Shown: positions 33,291 to 43,039, numbered from the stretch's first letter. The stretch: 57,198 nt of DNA from Burkholderiales bacterium (GCA_020852555.1 JADZAQ010000171.1:1-57198); one strand, 5' to 3'. The notes: a model not told the origin generated them from the letters alone. A program made the numbers and translations.

Positions 33291-34637
33291 ATGCGCATCG
33301 CCTCGCTCGCGCCTCGTCATCTCCTCACCCGCGTGGCGGTCGCCACCCTTGCCCTGGGGGTTCACGTCGCATGGGCACAATCGTTCGCGGTCGCCAGCTG
33401 GAACGTCGGCTGGCTCATGGATGCCGCGACGCATGCACGCTGGGCGGATGCCTGCCGTCGTCACGACTGGCCGACCAACCCGGCGACGCTGTCCGCATCG
33501 GCGCGCACCGATCTCGCCGGCCTGCCCTACTGCGACGTGCATAACGGAATGACCTTCCCGCGCGAGCGATGCGCGAGCGAGACCGAAGGGTGGCCGCGTG
33601 CCGCGCGCTACTCCGCTTCGCATCCGTGCCGCGACTCCGCCGATCTCGCCGATCCGACCGCCTACGCGCGCAAGATCGATACGCTGCGCGCGATGTTCGC
33701 GCGGCTGGATGCCGCAGGGGTGCGCGTCGTTGCCTTGCAGGAGGTGTTCGACGCGGCGGCCGCGCGCGCCATCCTGCCACCGCACTGGTCGGTGGCCACC
33801 ACGCGCGAGCTCGCCGGCACGCCGGCGATCGCGCAGCACGTCGGCATCGCGTGGCGCGAACCGGCCGTCGTGCGCGACCTGCGCGCCGTCACCACGCTCG
33901 CCGCGAGCGGCTTCCCCGACCGACCGCTGCGCCCCGGCCTCGCCTTCACGGTGAAGGTGGGCGGGAAGCCGGTTCGCGTGCTGGTCGTGCACCTGAAGGC
34001 CGGCTGCCGCAGCCGCGATCTCGATACGCCGCTCGGCGCGCGCGATGCGGGACTGACCGCGGTGCGACGCGACGCCGTGGTGACCGACTGCGCGATCCTG
34101 CGCTACCAGCTCCCCGCCCTCGAGGCTTGGGTCGACGCCAACGCGAGCCGCGATTTCGCGCTCCTCGGCGACTTCAATCGTGCGCTGCTGCGCGAGCCGG
34201 TCGCCGATTCCGCGACGCAGCGCATCCGGGCTGACGGCAGCGCCACATCGACGCCGCTTGGCACCTGCTCGATCGCCCGCGAGGGCGGTCGCGCGACCGT
34301 CCACTGTACGACGCGTACCCGCGCGATGTTTCCCGAACTCAACGACGGCGAGCCGCAAGGCGCCATCCTGTGGCGGGCGCGGCCGATGCGAGTGAACGGA
34401 AAAGCGGTTCGCTGCACGCTCGCCGGGACGCGCGGCAATCTCGCCCAGAACGACATCGATCACATCCTCATCGGCGCCTCGCTCAAGGCGCGGTTGACCC
34501 CGGCGGCACTCGCTCTCGACATCGTCAATTACGGCGACGCGGGCACCCCGTTGTCGATCGACCCGGCGACCGCGCTGCCTTCCGACCATTGTCCGCACGT
34601 CGTCACCTGGACCCCACGCCAAGAGCCAAGACCATGA
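33291..34637 (+). CDS. Exported endonuclease/exonuclease/phosphatase family protein
   Basis: A 448-residue protein with a signal peptide (LLTRVAVATLALGVHVAWAQS) and the full EEP active-site set: ASWNVGW, ALQEVF, VVHLKAGC, LLGDFNRAL, NDIDHILIG and SDHCPHVV. The family includes DNase I-like nucleases, sphingomyelinases and inositol phosphatases; export suggests action on extracellular nucleic acid or phospholipid. Several cysteines in the region 54-110 may form disulfides. Its stop overlaps the ATG of the aminotransferase gene by four bases, an odd coupling for an exported hydrolase. Confidence 0.88.
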   Translation: MRIASLAPRHLLTRVAVATLALGVHVAWAQSFAVASWNVGWLMDAATHARWADACRRHDWPTNPATLSASARTDLAGLPYCDVHNGMTFPRERCASETEGWPRAARYSASHPCRDSADLADPTAYARKIDTLRAMFARLDAAGVRVVALQEVFDAAAARAILPPHWSVATTRELAGTPAIAQHVGIAWREPAVVRDLRAVTTLAASGFPDRPLRPGLAFTVKVGGKPVRVLVVHLKAGCRSRDLDTPLGARDAGLTAVRRDAVVTDCAILRYQLPALEAWVDANASRDFALLGDFNRALLREPVADSATQRIRADGSATSTPLGTCSIAREGGRATVHCTTRTRAMFPELNDGEPQGAILWRARPMRVNGKAVRCTLAGTRGNLAQNDIDHILIGASLKARLTPAALALDIVNYGDAGTPLSIDPATALPSDHCPHVVTWTPRQEPRP

Positions 34638-35950
34638 ATGCAGCGACTCCAGCCCAACGACAGGCCGCTCTCCTGAGCACCGCCGGCGAGGTGCTCGCCG
34701 GTGGCGGGCTCGGCCTCTTCGTATTGCCGCCCGACCTGAACCTCGTCGTCGCCCGCGGTGAGGGCAGCCACGTGTGGGATGTCGCCGGTCGCGAGTACAT
34801 CGACTATCACCTGGGGTCCGGGCCGGCGCTCCTGGGGCACGGGCACCCGGCGATCACCCGCGCGATCGCCGAGCAGCTGCCCAAGGGTACGACGTACTAC
34901 TTCCTCAACGAAGCCGAGATCGAGCTCGCACGCCGCCTCGTCGATGCGGTGCCCTGCGCCGACGCCGTTCACTACACGGGTTCGGGCACCGAGGCGACGT
35001 TCTACGCGCTGCGCATGGCGCGCGCCTTCACCGGTCGCGAGAAGATCCTGAAGTTCGAGGGCGCCTGGCACGGCATGCACGACTACGGCCTGTGGGGTAC
35101 GGTGCCGGCGACGGCGTCACCGTATCCGCGCGCGGCGCCCGACTCGATCGGCGTGCCGGCCGCAACCGGCGAGACCGTCCTGGTGGCGCCGTTCAACGAC
35201 GCCGAGCGCGCCGTCGACCTGATCGAGCGGCACGCGCCCGAACTCGCCGCGGTGATCGTCGAGCCGCTGCAGCGCGTCCTGCTGCCCGAGCCCGGCTTCC
35301 TCGAGGCGCTGCGGGCGGTCACCGCGCGTCACGGAATCGTGCTGGTGTTCGACGAGATCGTCACCGGTTTTCGCATCGCCTGGGGCGGTGCGCAGGAGAA
35401 GTATGGCGTGGTGCCCGACGTCGCCACCTACGGCAAGGCGGTCAGCGGCGGCCTGCCGCTCGCCGCGATCGCCGGGCGTGCCGAGCTGATGGCCACGCTC
35501 GACGCTCGCCGCCAGCCGCGCGAGCGCGTGGTGTGGGCCACGCACACGCTGAACGGCAATCCGATCTGCGCCGCCGCCGGCTGCGCCGCGCTCGACGTGC
35601 TCGGTGCGCCGGGGGTCTACGCGCGGCTGGCCGCCACCGGCCGCCGGCTGCGCGCGGGGATCGTTAGCGCGGGGACGCGCCACGGCTTCACTGTCCAGGC
35701 ACCGGGCGAAGATGCGGTATTCGGCGTGCGCTTCACGGCGCGGCAACCGCTGCGCAACTGGGTCGATCTCACGACGGCGGACAAGGATCTCGGCCTGCGT
35801 TGGTCGCTCGAGCTCCTGCGCCGCGGCCTCCTCGTCAATCCGAACGAGAAATTCTACGTCTCGATCGCGCACAGCGATGCCGATATCGACCGCACGCTCG
35901 GCATCGTCGACGAGGCGTTTGCGGTGCTGCGCCGGGAAGTCGGCCGGTGA
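34634..35950 (+). CDS. Class III PLP aminotransferase, glutamate-1-semialdehyde aminomutase-like
   Basis: A 438-residue fold-type I enzyme. The PLP lysine is Lys268 (TYGKAVSGGLPLAAIAG), the cofactor aspartate Asp240 (VFDEIVTGFR), and YTGSGTEATFYALRMARAFTGREKILKFEGAWHG is typical of the HemL branch. It differs from housekeeping HemL in several loops, so a catabolic or secondary-metabolic aminotransferase or aminomutase is more likely. It overlaps both neighbours by four bases, in an operon of nuclease, aminotransferase and methyltransferase. Confidence 0.85.
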   Translation: MNAATPAQRQAALLSTAGEVLAGGGLGLFVLPPDLNLVVARGEGSHVWDVAGREYIDYHLGSGPALLGHGHPAITRAIAEQLPKGTTYYFLNEAEIELARRLVDAVPCADAVHYTGSGTEATFYALRMARAFTGREKILKFEGAWHGMHDYGLWGTVPATASPYPRAAPDSIGVPAATGETVLVAPFNDAERAVDLIERHAPELAAVIVEPLQRVLLPEPGFLEALRAVTARHGIVLVFDEIVTGFRIAWGGAQEKYGVVPDVATYGKAVSGGLPLAAIAGRAELMATLDARRQPRERVVWATHTLNGNPICAAAGCAALDVLGAPGVYARLAATGRRLRAGIVSAGTRHGFTVQAPGEDAVFGVRFTARQPLRNWVDLTTADKDLGLRWSLELLRRGLLVNPNEKFYVSIAHSDADIDRTLGIVDEAFAVLRREVGR

Positions 35951-36795
35951 ACCGGCGCCGCGCGCTGCGCATGCTGGCCGGCGGCGGCGTCCTGCTCGTG
36001 CGGGCGGCCGGCAGCCAGGATTTCCCCACGTACGGCGACGAGATCTACGCGCCGCGCTTGCGGCAGGCCGGCAAGGACGTGATGTGGCTGCCCACCCCCG
36101 AGGCCATGGTCACGCGGATGCTCGAGATGGCGAAGGCGGGCCACGACGACGTCGTCTACGACCTCGGCGCCGGCGAGGGCCGCATTCCGATTGCCGCCGC
36201 GCAGCGCTTCGGTGCGACAGCGGTCGGCATCGAATACGATCCGCAGCTCGCTGCCCTCGCCCGCCGCAATGCGCAGCGGGCCGGCGTGGCCGACCGGGTG
36301 ACCATCGTCACCGGCGATATCTTCAAGGAGGACTTCACGCGCGCCTCGGTGGTGACGCTCTACCTCCTGCCCGAACTCAACCAGCAGTTGCGCCCGCAAC
36401 TCCTCGGCCTGCGCCCCGGCACGCGCGTCGTATCGTACCGGTGGGACATGGGCGAATGGGAGCCCGACCAAGTGGCGAGCGTGCAAGGCGACGAGGCGTT
36501 CCTGTGGATCGTCCCCGCGCGCGCGGCGGGACGCTGGCAGCTCGCCGACGATCGTTTCTTCAGCGGCGAGGTCGAGTTCGTGCAGCTCTTCCAGCGCCTC
36601 GGGGGGACGATCACGATTCGCGGCAAGGCGCGCGCCATTGTCGGCGCGTACGTGAATGGTGCGGTGCTCGGCTTCACTTTCGAGGACGTCGACGGCGCGG
36701 TCCGTACCGTGCGGGCCCGCGTCGACGGCGATCGCCTGGCCGGTGAGCTTCGCTTTCCCGGCAACGTGCGGCCACTGACCGGCCGCCGCCGCTGA
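35947..36795 (+). CDS. Class I SAM-dependent methyltransferase with N-terminal export or anchor signal
   Basis: A 282-residue protein starting at GTG within the aminotransferase stop. Residues 69-80 (VVYDLGAGEGRI) are a standard SAM-binding motif I, with GIEYDPQLAALARRNAQRAG as motif II. The N-terminus MNRRRALRMLAGGGVLLVRAAG resembles a Tat or Sec signal, which is odd because S-adenosylmethionine is cytoplasmic; it may be a membrane anchor. The catalytic part resembles the short methyltransferases often found with cytochrome or lipid genes. The C-terminal 90 residues form a beta-rich domain with no family I recognise. Confidence 0.8.
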   Translation: MNRRRALRMLAGGGVLLVRAAGSQDFPTYGDEIYAPRLRQAGKDVMWLPTPEAMVTRMLEMAKAGHDDVVYDLGAGEGRIPIAAAQRFGATAVGIEYDPQLAALARRNAQRAGVADRVTIVTGDIFKEDFTRASVVTLYLLPELNQQLRPQLLGLRPGTRVVSYRWDMGEWEPDQVASVQGDEAFLWIVPARAAGRWQLADDRFFSGEVEFVQLFQRLGGTITIRGKARAIVGAYVNGAVLGFTFEDVDGAVRTVRARVDGDRLAGELRFPGNVRPLTGRRR

Positions 36796-36960
36796 ACGAC
36801 GGCGCGGCGTCGCGATGGTCGAGGTTTCGCGTCTTGCGCCGATCGGTCGCGCCGGAGCGCCCCTCGCGCGCCCGGCGGGCAGGGTTGGCACCCGGTGCCG
36901 ACCTGGCATACGATGCGACCCATTGCGTACACCGCTCGCGTGCCGCCCGGAGTCCCGATC

Positions 36961-37386
36961 ATGCGCCTCGCTCTGCCCACCGCCCTCCTCCTCGCGGCCA
37001 GTGCCGCCCCCGTGCTCGCCGCGCCGTGCTACGTCATCTACGACCGCAACGACGCGGTGATCTACCGGGACTACCAGCCGCCCTTCGACCAGAGCGAGGT
37101 GAATTCGCCCGAGCGGGCGCAACTGCGCAGCCGTGGGCAGCAGCTCGTCGTCGCCGAATTCGACAACTGCAATCCGGTGGGTTACATCTCGGCGACGACG
37201 GGTGGCACCGCCGCCACCGTCGACGAGATCGTCATGCAGTTGAAGCCCGCGATCGGCACCGCGGTCACCGCGACGACGATGGCGCCGCTGCAAACGAGCC
37301 CGGGCCGCCGGCCAGCCGAGGCACCGCGCGTCAATCCGGCGGCGATCACGGTGACCACCGGCGGCGGCGGGGTCAGCGCGCGCTGA
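36961..37386 (+). CDS. Small exported protein of unknown function
   Basis: A 141-residue protein. Signal peptide MRLALPTALLLAASAAPVLA is followed by mature APCYVIYDRNDAVIYRDYQPPFDQSE, a motif I recall in short uncharacterised betaproteobacterial proteins. Two cysteines (mature residue 3 and FDNCNP) could bond. The C-terminal 50 residues are low-complexity Thr/Ala/Pro/Gly. I chose the ATG that begins the signal peptide. No functional inference is possible. Confidence 0.75.
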   Translation: MRLALPTALLLAASAAPVLAAPCYVIYDRNDAVIYRDYQPPFDQSEVNSPERAQLRSRGQQLVVAEFDNCNPVGYISATTGGTAATVDEIVMQLKPAIGTAVTATTMAPLQTSPGRRPAEAPRVNPAAITVTTGGGGVSAR

Positions 37387-37517
37387 CGGCGCCCTCGGTG
37401 GGGGCACCGAGCTTGGGGGGCCATCCTGGACGCCAAGCGCCGATCACAGGAGGTGCAGCGGGACCGGGAAAGAGTGTCTTTTCTCCGCGCCTCGGCGTCT
37501 CTTTGTGAAGCGTTTCG

Positions 37518-39047
37518 TCAGCGGCGCCGAGCTGCGTCGGGATCGTCTTCCGCCCAGTCGAGCCGCGGTACCGTCGTCGCGAGGAGTGCGCCGGTCGCGG
37601 CGATGCACGCGAGCACCACGAACGCGATGCGATAGGCGGCGTTCACGCCATCGACGAGCGTCGCCCGGTCGGCGGCGCTCAAGCTGGCGACGAACGCCGT
37701 GCCACCGGCGAGCGCCTGGTGCAGCAAGGTTGCGGCGGCATCCTGCGTGCGGTCGACGAGCGCGAAGAGCACCGCACCGACGAGGGCCACGCCGAGCGCG
37801 CCACCCATCGCGCGGGCCAGCGAGATCGATCCGGTGGCGACCCCGAGAGCGCCACGACCGGCCACCGTCTGCACCTGCACCTGGGTGGGTGGCATCACCA
37901 TCCCGAGCCCCACGCCGACCAGCATCGTCAGGCCCAGGATCACCGGCGTGGGCGCCCGCGCCACGGCGATCGCGAGTGCCACGAACGTCGCCGTGACGAG
38001 CGAGAGGCCGGCGATCGGAAAGCGCCGCACCTCGCCGGTCACCGTCACCAGGCGCCCGGTCACCGCGGCCGACGTCGCCTGCGACAAGGTGATCGGCAGC
38101 AGCAGCAGACCCGAAGCGCCGATCCCCAGGCCGCGTCCGAGTTGCAGGAAGATGGGCAGGTAGACGATGGTGGAGAACAGCGCCGCACCGAAGCACAGCA
38201 CCACGGCATCCGAGCGCACGATCGCCGGCACGCGCAGGAAGTGGATCGGGATGACCGGGTCGTGGTGGTTGCGCTCCCACCAGGCGAGGACGACGCCAGC
38301 GAGCGCGGCACCGCCGATGAGCCCCGCCATCGGCCACGAGAACCACGGAAAGCGGTGCCCGCCCGAAGAAATCGCGAAAAGGAACGATGCCGTCGCGACA
38401 CAGAAGAGAACGGCGCCGACGACATCGGGCCGAAAGCGCCCACCGTGACGCCGCGGCGCCACGTGCGGCAAGCGTAGCGCGAGCAGCGCCGCCACGATCC
38501 CCAGCGGCAGGTTGATCACGAAGATCGCGCGCCACGAGACGAACTCGGTGAGGTACGCGCCGAGCACCGGCCCCAACGTGCTCGCGGTGGCGAACATGGT
38601 CGCGAAGTACCCCGCGTAACGGCCGCGCTCGCGCGGCTCGACGTGCTCGCCGATCAGCGCCTGCGACAGCGTCATGAGGCCGCCGCCGCCCAGCCCCTGC
38701 AACGCGCGCATCACCACCAGCGCGCCGAAGCCGGGCGCCAGCGCACAGGCGACCGACGCCCCCGTGAATACCGCGAGCGCGAAGAGCAGCGCCCGGCGGC
38801 GGCCGATGCGGTCGCCGATGTAGCCGTACAACGGCGCCGCGACGGTCGCCGCGAGCAGGTAGGCCACGACGACCCAGGACAGGTCGGTGACCGCGCCCAG
38901 CGCATTGGCGATGCTGGGCAGCGCGCTCGCCAGGATCGTCTGGTCGATCGCCGCCAGGAACATGGCGACGACCACGCCCGGAAAGACACGGCGGAAGCCG
39001 TGCGCGCTGGCGGCGCGGTCGCGAACGCCGCGGGGACTTGGGCTCAA
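37518..39047 (-). CDS. DHA2-family (EmrB/QacA) MFS drug-type exporter
   Basis: About 509 residues with roughly 14 membrane segments and the DHA2 motifs: [15 protein letters not shown] (motif D1), [30 protein letters not shown] (motif A) and [25 protein letters not shown] (motif C). It is a proton-driven exporter of hydrophobic or organic compounds in the inner membrane. No membrane-fusion (EmrA) gene is adjacent. The start is uncertain: an ATG at 39215 gives 565 residues with an unlikely Arg-rich leader, so I favour the TTG at 39047, although it has no clear ribosome-binding site. Confidence 0.88.
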   Translation of the reverse strand: MSPSPRGVRDRAASAHGFRRVFPGVVVAMFLAAIDQTILASALPSIANALGAVTDLSWVVVAYLLAATVAAPLYGYIGDRIGRRRALLFALAVFTGASVACALAPGFGALVVMRALQGLGGGGLMTLSQALIGEHVEPRERGRYAGYFATMFATASTLGPVLGAYLTEFVSWRAIFVINLPLGIVAALLALRLPHVAPRRHGGRFRPDVVGAVLFCVATASFLFAISSGGHRFPWFSWPMAGLIGGAALAGVVLAWWERNHHDPVIPIHFLRVPAIVRSDAVVLCFGAALFSTIVYLPIFLQLGRGLGIGASGLLLLPITLSQATSAAVTGRLVTVTGEVRRFPIAGLSLVTATFVALAIAVARAPTPVILGLTMLVGVGLGMVMPPTQVQVQTVAGRGALGVATGSISLARAMGGALGVALVGAVLFALVDRTQDAAATLLHQALAGGTAFVASLSAADRATLVDGVNAAYRIAFVVLACIAATGALLATTVPRLDWAEDDPDAARRR

Positions 39048-39268
39048 GGGATGAGGGCGGAGCGCGCGCGGCCCGGTGGCGCCGGCCGCGCGACGGCGCC
39101 CGCCGCGGGCAATTCTCCATTCTACGCGACGCGGCCCGATCGGGTCGCTACAATCTCCGGCAAAGGATCGACAGCGGCCCGCCACGCAGCGCACGGCGAG
39201 CGCGTCGTCGGGCACCCGTCCGCCTGGCGCACCGACCGTCGCATCCCCAGCGAGGAGGAAGGAACGAG

Positions 39269-40015
39269 ATGAAGACCGCCATCGTCACCGGCGCCGGCAG
39301 CGGCATCGGTCGAGCCGCCGCCACCGCGCTGCTGCGCAACGGCTACCGGGTCGCGCTCGCGGGCCGTCGCCGCGAACCCCTCGCCCAGGCGATCGCCGCC
39401 GCCGGGGTCGGCGCCGACCTCGCCATCGCGGTACCCACCGACGTCACGAGCCCCGAGTCGGTCGCGGCGCTCTTCGCCGAAGTCGCGGCGCGCTTCGGGC
39501 GCCTCGACGTCCTCTTCAACAACGCCGGGGTCAGCGCTCCCGCCGTCGACCTGGAGGACGTGAGCTTCGAGCAATGGAAGGCGGTCGTCGATGTCAACTT
39601 GACCGGGGTCTTTCTCTGCACGCAGCAGGCGATCAAGCTCATGAAAGCGCAGTCGCCGCGCGGCGGGCGCATCATCAACAACGGCTCGATCTCGGCGCAC
39701 GCGCCGCGCCCCTTCTCGGCACCGTACACGGCGACCAAGCACGCGATCAGCGGACTCACCAAGTCGACCTCGCTCGACGGTCGCAAGCACGACATCGCGT
39801 GCAGCCAGATCGACATCGGCAATGCAGCGACCGAGATGGCCGCGAAAATGGCCAAGGGCGTGCCGCAGGCCAACGGCGAGATCGCCATCGAACCGCTGAT
39901 GGACGTCGCGCACGTGGCGAGCGCGATCGTCTACATGGCGGGGCTGCCGCTCGACGCCAACGTGCAGTTCATGACGATCATGGCGACCAAGATGCCGTTC
40001 GTGGGGCGCGGCTGA
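39269..40015 (+). CDS. SDR family NAD(P)-dependent oxidoreductase
   Basis: A 248-residue classical short-chain dehydrogenase. Cofactor motif [10 protein letters not shown] (8-17), NNAGVS, catalytic Ser in [16 protein letters not shown], and [10 protein letters not shown] carrying Tyr and Lys. A GAGGAGGAAGG site marks the start. The C-terminal part ([14 protein letters not shown], then [28 protein letters not shown]) places it among SDRs often annotated as sorbitol- or 3-oxoacyl-reductase-like. Substrate unknown. It is divergent from the exporter and convergent with the terC gene, three bases apart. Confidence 0.88.
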   Translation: MKTAIVTGAGSGIGRAAATALLRNGYRVALAGRRREPLAQAIAAAGVGADLAIAVPTDVTSPESVAALFAEVAARFGRLDVLFNNAGVSAPAVDLEDVSFEQWKAVVDVNLTGVFLCTQQAIKLMKAQSPRGGRIINNGSISAHAPRPFSAPYTATKHAISGLTKSTSLDGRKHDIACSQIDIGNAATEMAAKMAKGVPQANGEIAIEPLMDVAHVASAIVYMAGLPLDANVQFMTIMATKMPFVGRG

Positions 40016-40018
40016 CGA

Positions 40019-40753
40019 TCACCCCCGCTGCGGATCGCGCGAACGGGCGGCGCGCCGGCGCACGCGCAGGTTGAGCATCTCCACCGCCACCGAGAACGCC
40101 ATCGCGAAATAGATGTACCCCTTGGGCACCGCGGTGTCGAAGCCCTCGGCGATGAGCGCGACGCCCACCACGACGAGGAACGAGAGCGCGAGCATCTTGA
40201 TCGTCGGGTGCCCCGATACGAAGCGGCCGATCGCGCCGGCGAATGCCATCATGAGCGCCACCGAGGCGATGACCGCGGCCACCATCACCGGGAGCTCGTT
40301 GACCATCCCCACCGCGGTGATGATCGAATCGAGCGAAAAGACGAGGTCGATGACGATCACCTGCAGGATCACCGTCATGAACGTCGCCTTGACCTTGCTC
40401 GACGCATGCCCTGCGTCGCCTTCCATGAGGTGATGGATCTCCATCGTGCTCTTCCACAACAGGAAGACGCCGCCGGCGATGAGGATCAGGTCGCGCCCCG
40501 AGATCTCCTGTCCAAGCGCGGTGAACAGCGGTGCGGTGAGCCCGATCAGCCACGACAGCAGGAACAGCAGCCCGACCCGCATGAACATCGCGAGGAAGAG
40601 CCCGAGCCGTCGCGCGACGTCCCGCCGCTCCGGTGGCAGCTTGTCGACCAGGATCGCGATGAAGATGACGTTGTCGATGCCGAGGACGAGCTCGAGCGCG
40701 GTCAGCATGCCGAAGGCGATCCACGCCTCCGGGCTGGTCAGGAGTTCGATCAT
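40019..40753 (-). CDS. TerC family integral membrane protein
   Basis: A 244-residue protein with about seven membrane segments and the TerC signature: ELVLGIDNVIFIAILVDKLPPERRDVARRLGL near the N-terminus and IDLVFSLDSIITAVGM in the middle. The acidic residues in the membrane (GIDN, SLDS) bind metal; relatives such as Alx/MntP-like proteins export manganese or help load metal in exported proteins. It is 24 bases after the lpxO gene on the same strand, so it may be the last gene of the fatty-acid operon, though no functional link is obvious. Confidence 0.9.
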   Translation of the reverse strand: MIELLTSPEAWIAFGMLTALELVLGIDNVIFIAILVDKLPPERRDVARRLGLFLAMFMRVGLLFLLSWLIGLTAPLFTALGQEISGRDLILIAGGVFLLWKSTMEIHHLMEGDAGHASSKVKATFMTVILQVIVIDLVFSLDSIITAVGMVNELPVMVAAVIASVALMMAFAGAIGRFVSGHPTIKMLALSFLVVVGVALIAEGFDTAVPKGYIYFAMAFSVAVEMLNLRVRRRAARSRDPQRG

Positions 40754-40777
40754 GACGCGGCCCTCGTCGCTCGTGGG

Positions 40778-41725
40778 TCAGCGGACGAAGAAGACGAAGA
40801 CCACGAAGGCGATCAACAGCGCGAACTTGGCCGCGTAGTAGACGTACTTGTTCCAGCGCTTCACCGCCTTGGCCGGCAGGCGCACGTAGTAGATCCAGGA
40901 GAAGATGCGGTTCAGCACGCCGACCTTGTCGCCGGGCACGTTCTCGGCCTGCGTCGCGCGCACCACGGTGCGCTCGATCCAGTGATTGAAGCGCGCGAGC
41001 AGGCGGCTGCGCAGCGGCCGCTCGACGTCGCAGAAGAGGATGAGGCGGTCGGTGTCGGTGCGGTTCTCCGCCCAGTGGATGAAGGTCTCGTCGAAGAGCA
41101 CGCCCTCGCCGTCACGGTACCAGTACGGCAGCCCATCGACGATGATGCGGCAGCGCTCGCTGTTGGGGGTGGCGAGTCCCAGGTGGTAGCGCAGCGATCC
41201 GGCGAAGGGATCGCGGTGCCGGCCGAGATCGCCCCCGGCCGGCAGCATGGCGAACATCGCACCGTTGACGTTGGGAATCGACTGCACGAGGGCGACGGTC
41301 TTGGGGCACAGCGCGCGCGCCGATTCGAGCGGCGTGTCGTACCACTTCAAGTAGAAGCGCTTCCAGCCGCGGCGGAAGAACGAATTGAAGCCAAGGTCGG
41401 TGTAGCCCGTGGCGGCGCGGATGTGGCCCTCGTCGAAGAGCCTCAGCGCCTCGTCGCGAATCGTCTGCCAGTTCTGCTGCAGCGGCGCGATTTCCGGGAA
41501 TTGGGCGAGGTCCAGGAAGGGCTTGTTGGGAACCGCGGAGAATCCGTACATGAGCGCGTTGTACGGCGCCACGATCGTCGAGTGATCGGTGAGCTGCTTG
41601 ACGAAGCGGTGCCGCTCGCGGCCTCGCCAATGGATGAAGAGCGCCCACAGGACGTAACCGTAGACGATGCTCGCCTTCCACGACAGGAGCGAAGCGGCGA
41701 CGGTGGTGGTGATCGACGGGTCCAT
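40778..41725 (-). CDS. lpxO: Lipid A 2-hydroxylase LpxO (aspartyl/asparaginyl beta-hydroxylase family)
   Basis: A 315-residue Fe(II)/2-oxoglutarate dioxygenase. Hydrophobic segments at both ends anchor it to the membrane. The core has PNKPFLDLAQFPEIAPLQQNWQTIRDEA, GFNSFFRRGWKRFYLKWY, the first iron ligands in GRHRDPFAGSLRYHLGL and the second His in DETFIHWAENRTD, all characteristic of LpxO. LpxO adds a 2-hydroxyl group to a secondary acyl chain of lipid A. It starts 11 bases after the AcpS-LpxL fusion gene, which ties hydroxylation to the acyl chain added by that fusion. This operon context is the main clue to the pathway's product. Confidence 0.9.
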   Translation of the reverse strand: MDPSITTTVAASLLSWKASIVYGYVLWALFIHWRGRERHRFVKQLTDHSTIVAPYNALMYGFSAVPNKPFLDLAQFPEIAPLQQNWQTIRDEALRLFDEGHIRAATGYTDLGFNSFFRRGWKRFYLKWYDTPLESARALCPKTVALVQSIPNVNGAMFAMLPAGGDLGRHRDPFAGSLRYHLGLATPNSERCRIIVDGLPYWYRDGEGVLFDETFIHWAENRTDTDRLILFCDVERPLRSRLLARFNHWIERTVVRATQAENVPGDKVGVLNRIFSWIYYVRLPAKAVKRWNKYVYYAAKFALLIAFVVFVFFVR

Positions 41726-41736
41726 GCGGTCTCGGG

Positions 41737-43032
41737 TCAGGCGGTCGTGGTGGGCGAGGCGCGCCCGCGCGTCCGTGGCGCGACGTGCTTCCAGCGGCGA
41801 TGTACCCAGTACCATTGCTCGGGTCGGCGCAGCACGAAACGCTCGAGGGCGGCGTTGTAGGCGCGCGTGGTGAGCCGGATCGCCTCGCCCGTCTTCGCGT
41901 GCTCCACGACCGGGATCGGCGGCTCGAAGCGCAGCACGTGCGTGCCGTCGGGCTCGCGCCAGCTCGTCGCCGGCACCACCGGCGCCCCGGTGGCGAGCGC
42001 GATGATGGCGAGGCTCTTGAAGGTCCACGCCGGAGCGCCGAAGAACTCGACGGCGATGCCGTCGGGGGGACTCGCGTGCTGGTCGAAGGCGAAGACGATG
42101 GCGTCGCCGTTGGCGAGCGCGGCGAGCATGGCGTCGAGCGAGCCGCGCTTCTTGAACACGCCGAAGCCCGCCCGCCGGAAGCGGCGGGTGACGAGGCGAT
42201 CGAACCAGTCGGGCTTCACCGCCCGGCGCACGAAGTGGAAGCGCCCGCGCATGTGCGGAAAGCTGCCGATGCCGGCCACGGTGGCCACCTCCCAGTTGCC
42301 GAAGTGCCCGGTGAGGAGGAGCACGCCCTTCCCCTGGTGATAGGCGGCGGCGAAGGCATCGACGTTCTCGACGCGCACGAGGGCGAGTTTCTGCGCCGCG
42401 CTGAGCCAGCGAAAGCGCAGGAACTCGCTGGCGAGCCGCCACAGGTGTCCGTAGTGCGCCTGGGCGAGGCGCTCGATCGCTGCCGCGTCGAGCGTCGCGC
42501 CGTAGACGCGGCGCAGGTTGTCGAGGATCACTCGCCGGCGCAACGGAACGAGACGATAGAGCAGGCGCCCGGCGAGCGGGACGTCGAGCACCGCGGGTTG
42601 CGCCACCGCCACCGCCTGCGCACCCTCGCGGTCGTGCGTCATCGACAATGCGATGGGCCCCAGCCGATACCGGCCGACGAGCGCCTCGGCGCGTGGACCC
42701 GGCACCACCAGCGGCGCGCCGAAGTTGTCCCGCCGCACCGAGAAATCGGCGGGCTCGATCTGCGCGAGCGCCGCCTCGCGGGGAAAGAGCTTGACGCAGG
42801 CCTCCTTGGCCGCGAAGCGGGCGGCGAGGCTCGCGGCACGCCCGGGACCGTCGCCGGCGTCGGCGAGCTCCTGATCGGTGAAGAAGCGCAGCAAACCGGC
42901 GTGATCGTTCTCGCGCAGCAGGCGCTCGATGCGCGCGATCCGTACCGAGTCGATCCCGCAGCGGCGCGCAGGATCGGGGAGGTGCGCCGCCGCGCCGGCG
43001 ACGGAATCGAGGGCGGCAACCGGCTCGCCCAT
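41737..43032 (-). CDS. Fusion: 4'-phosphopantetheinyl transferase (AcpS) plus LpxL-type lysophospholipid/lipid A acyltransferase
   Basis: A 431-residue two-domain protein. Residues 25-145 are AcpS: CGIDSVRIARIERLL, ARFAAKEACVKLF and LSMTHDREGAQAVAV, which contain the Mg and CoA ligands. Residues 150-418 are an LpxL/HtrB-type acyltransferase with the HxxxxE site His243-Glu248 (TGHFGNWEVA), FAFDQHASP and PVVPATSWREPDG. One chain would both activate the operon's acyl carrier protein and transfer the finished acyl group to a membrane lipid. The linker is continuous in frame, with no sign of assembly error. Genes before and after are seven and 11 bases away. Confidence 0.9.
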   Translation of the reverse strand: MGEPVAALDSVAGAAAHLPDPARRCGIDSVRIARIERLLRENDHAGLLRFFTDQELADAGDGPGRAASLAARFAAKEACVKLFPREAALAQIEPADFSVRRDNFGAPLVVPGPRAEALVGRYRLGPIALSMTHDREGAQAVAVAQPAVLDVPLAGRLLYRLVPLRRRVILDNLRRVYGATLDAAAIERLAQAHYGHLWRLASEFLRFRWLSAAQKLALVRVENVDAFAAAYHQGKGVLLLTGHFGNWEVATVAGIGSFPHMRGRFHFVRRAVKPDWFDRLVTRRFRRAGFGVFKKRGSLDAMLAALANGDAIVFAFDQHASPPDGIAVEFFGAPAWTFKSLAIIALATGAPVVPATSWREPDGTHVLRFEPPIPVVEHAKTGEAIRLTTRAYNAALERFVLRRPEQWYWVHRRWKHVAPRTRGRASPTTTA

Positions 43033-43039
43033 CGTGAAC

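Noticed and set aside
41726-42442. Extension of the LpxO frame to 554 residues
   Set aside because: The added part is antisense-phase overlap with the AcpS-LpxL fusion gene and has no family resemblance; LpxO begins at 41725.
42650-42900. Frameshift between AcpS and acyltransferase domains creating a false fusion
   Set aside because: The frame is continuous from the AcpS motifs through the linker to the acyltransferase, codon bias is even, and there is no internal ribosome-binding site with a start codon at the domain border.
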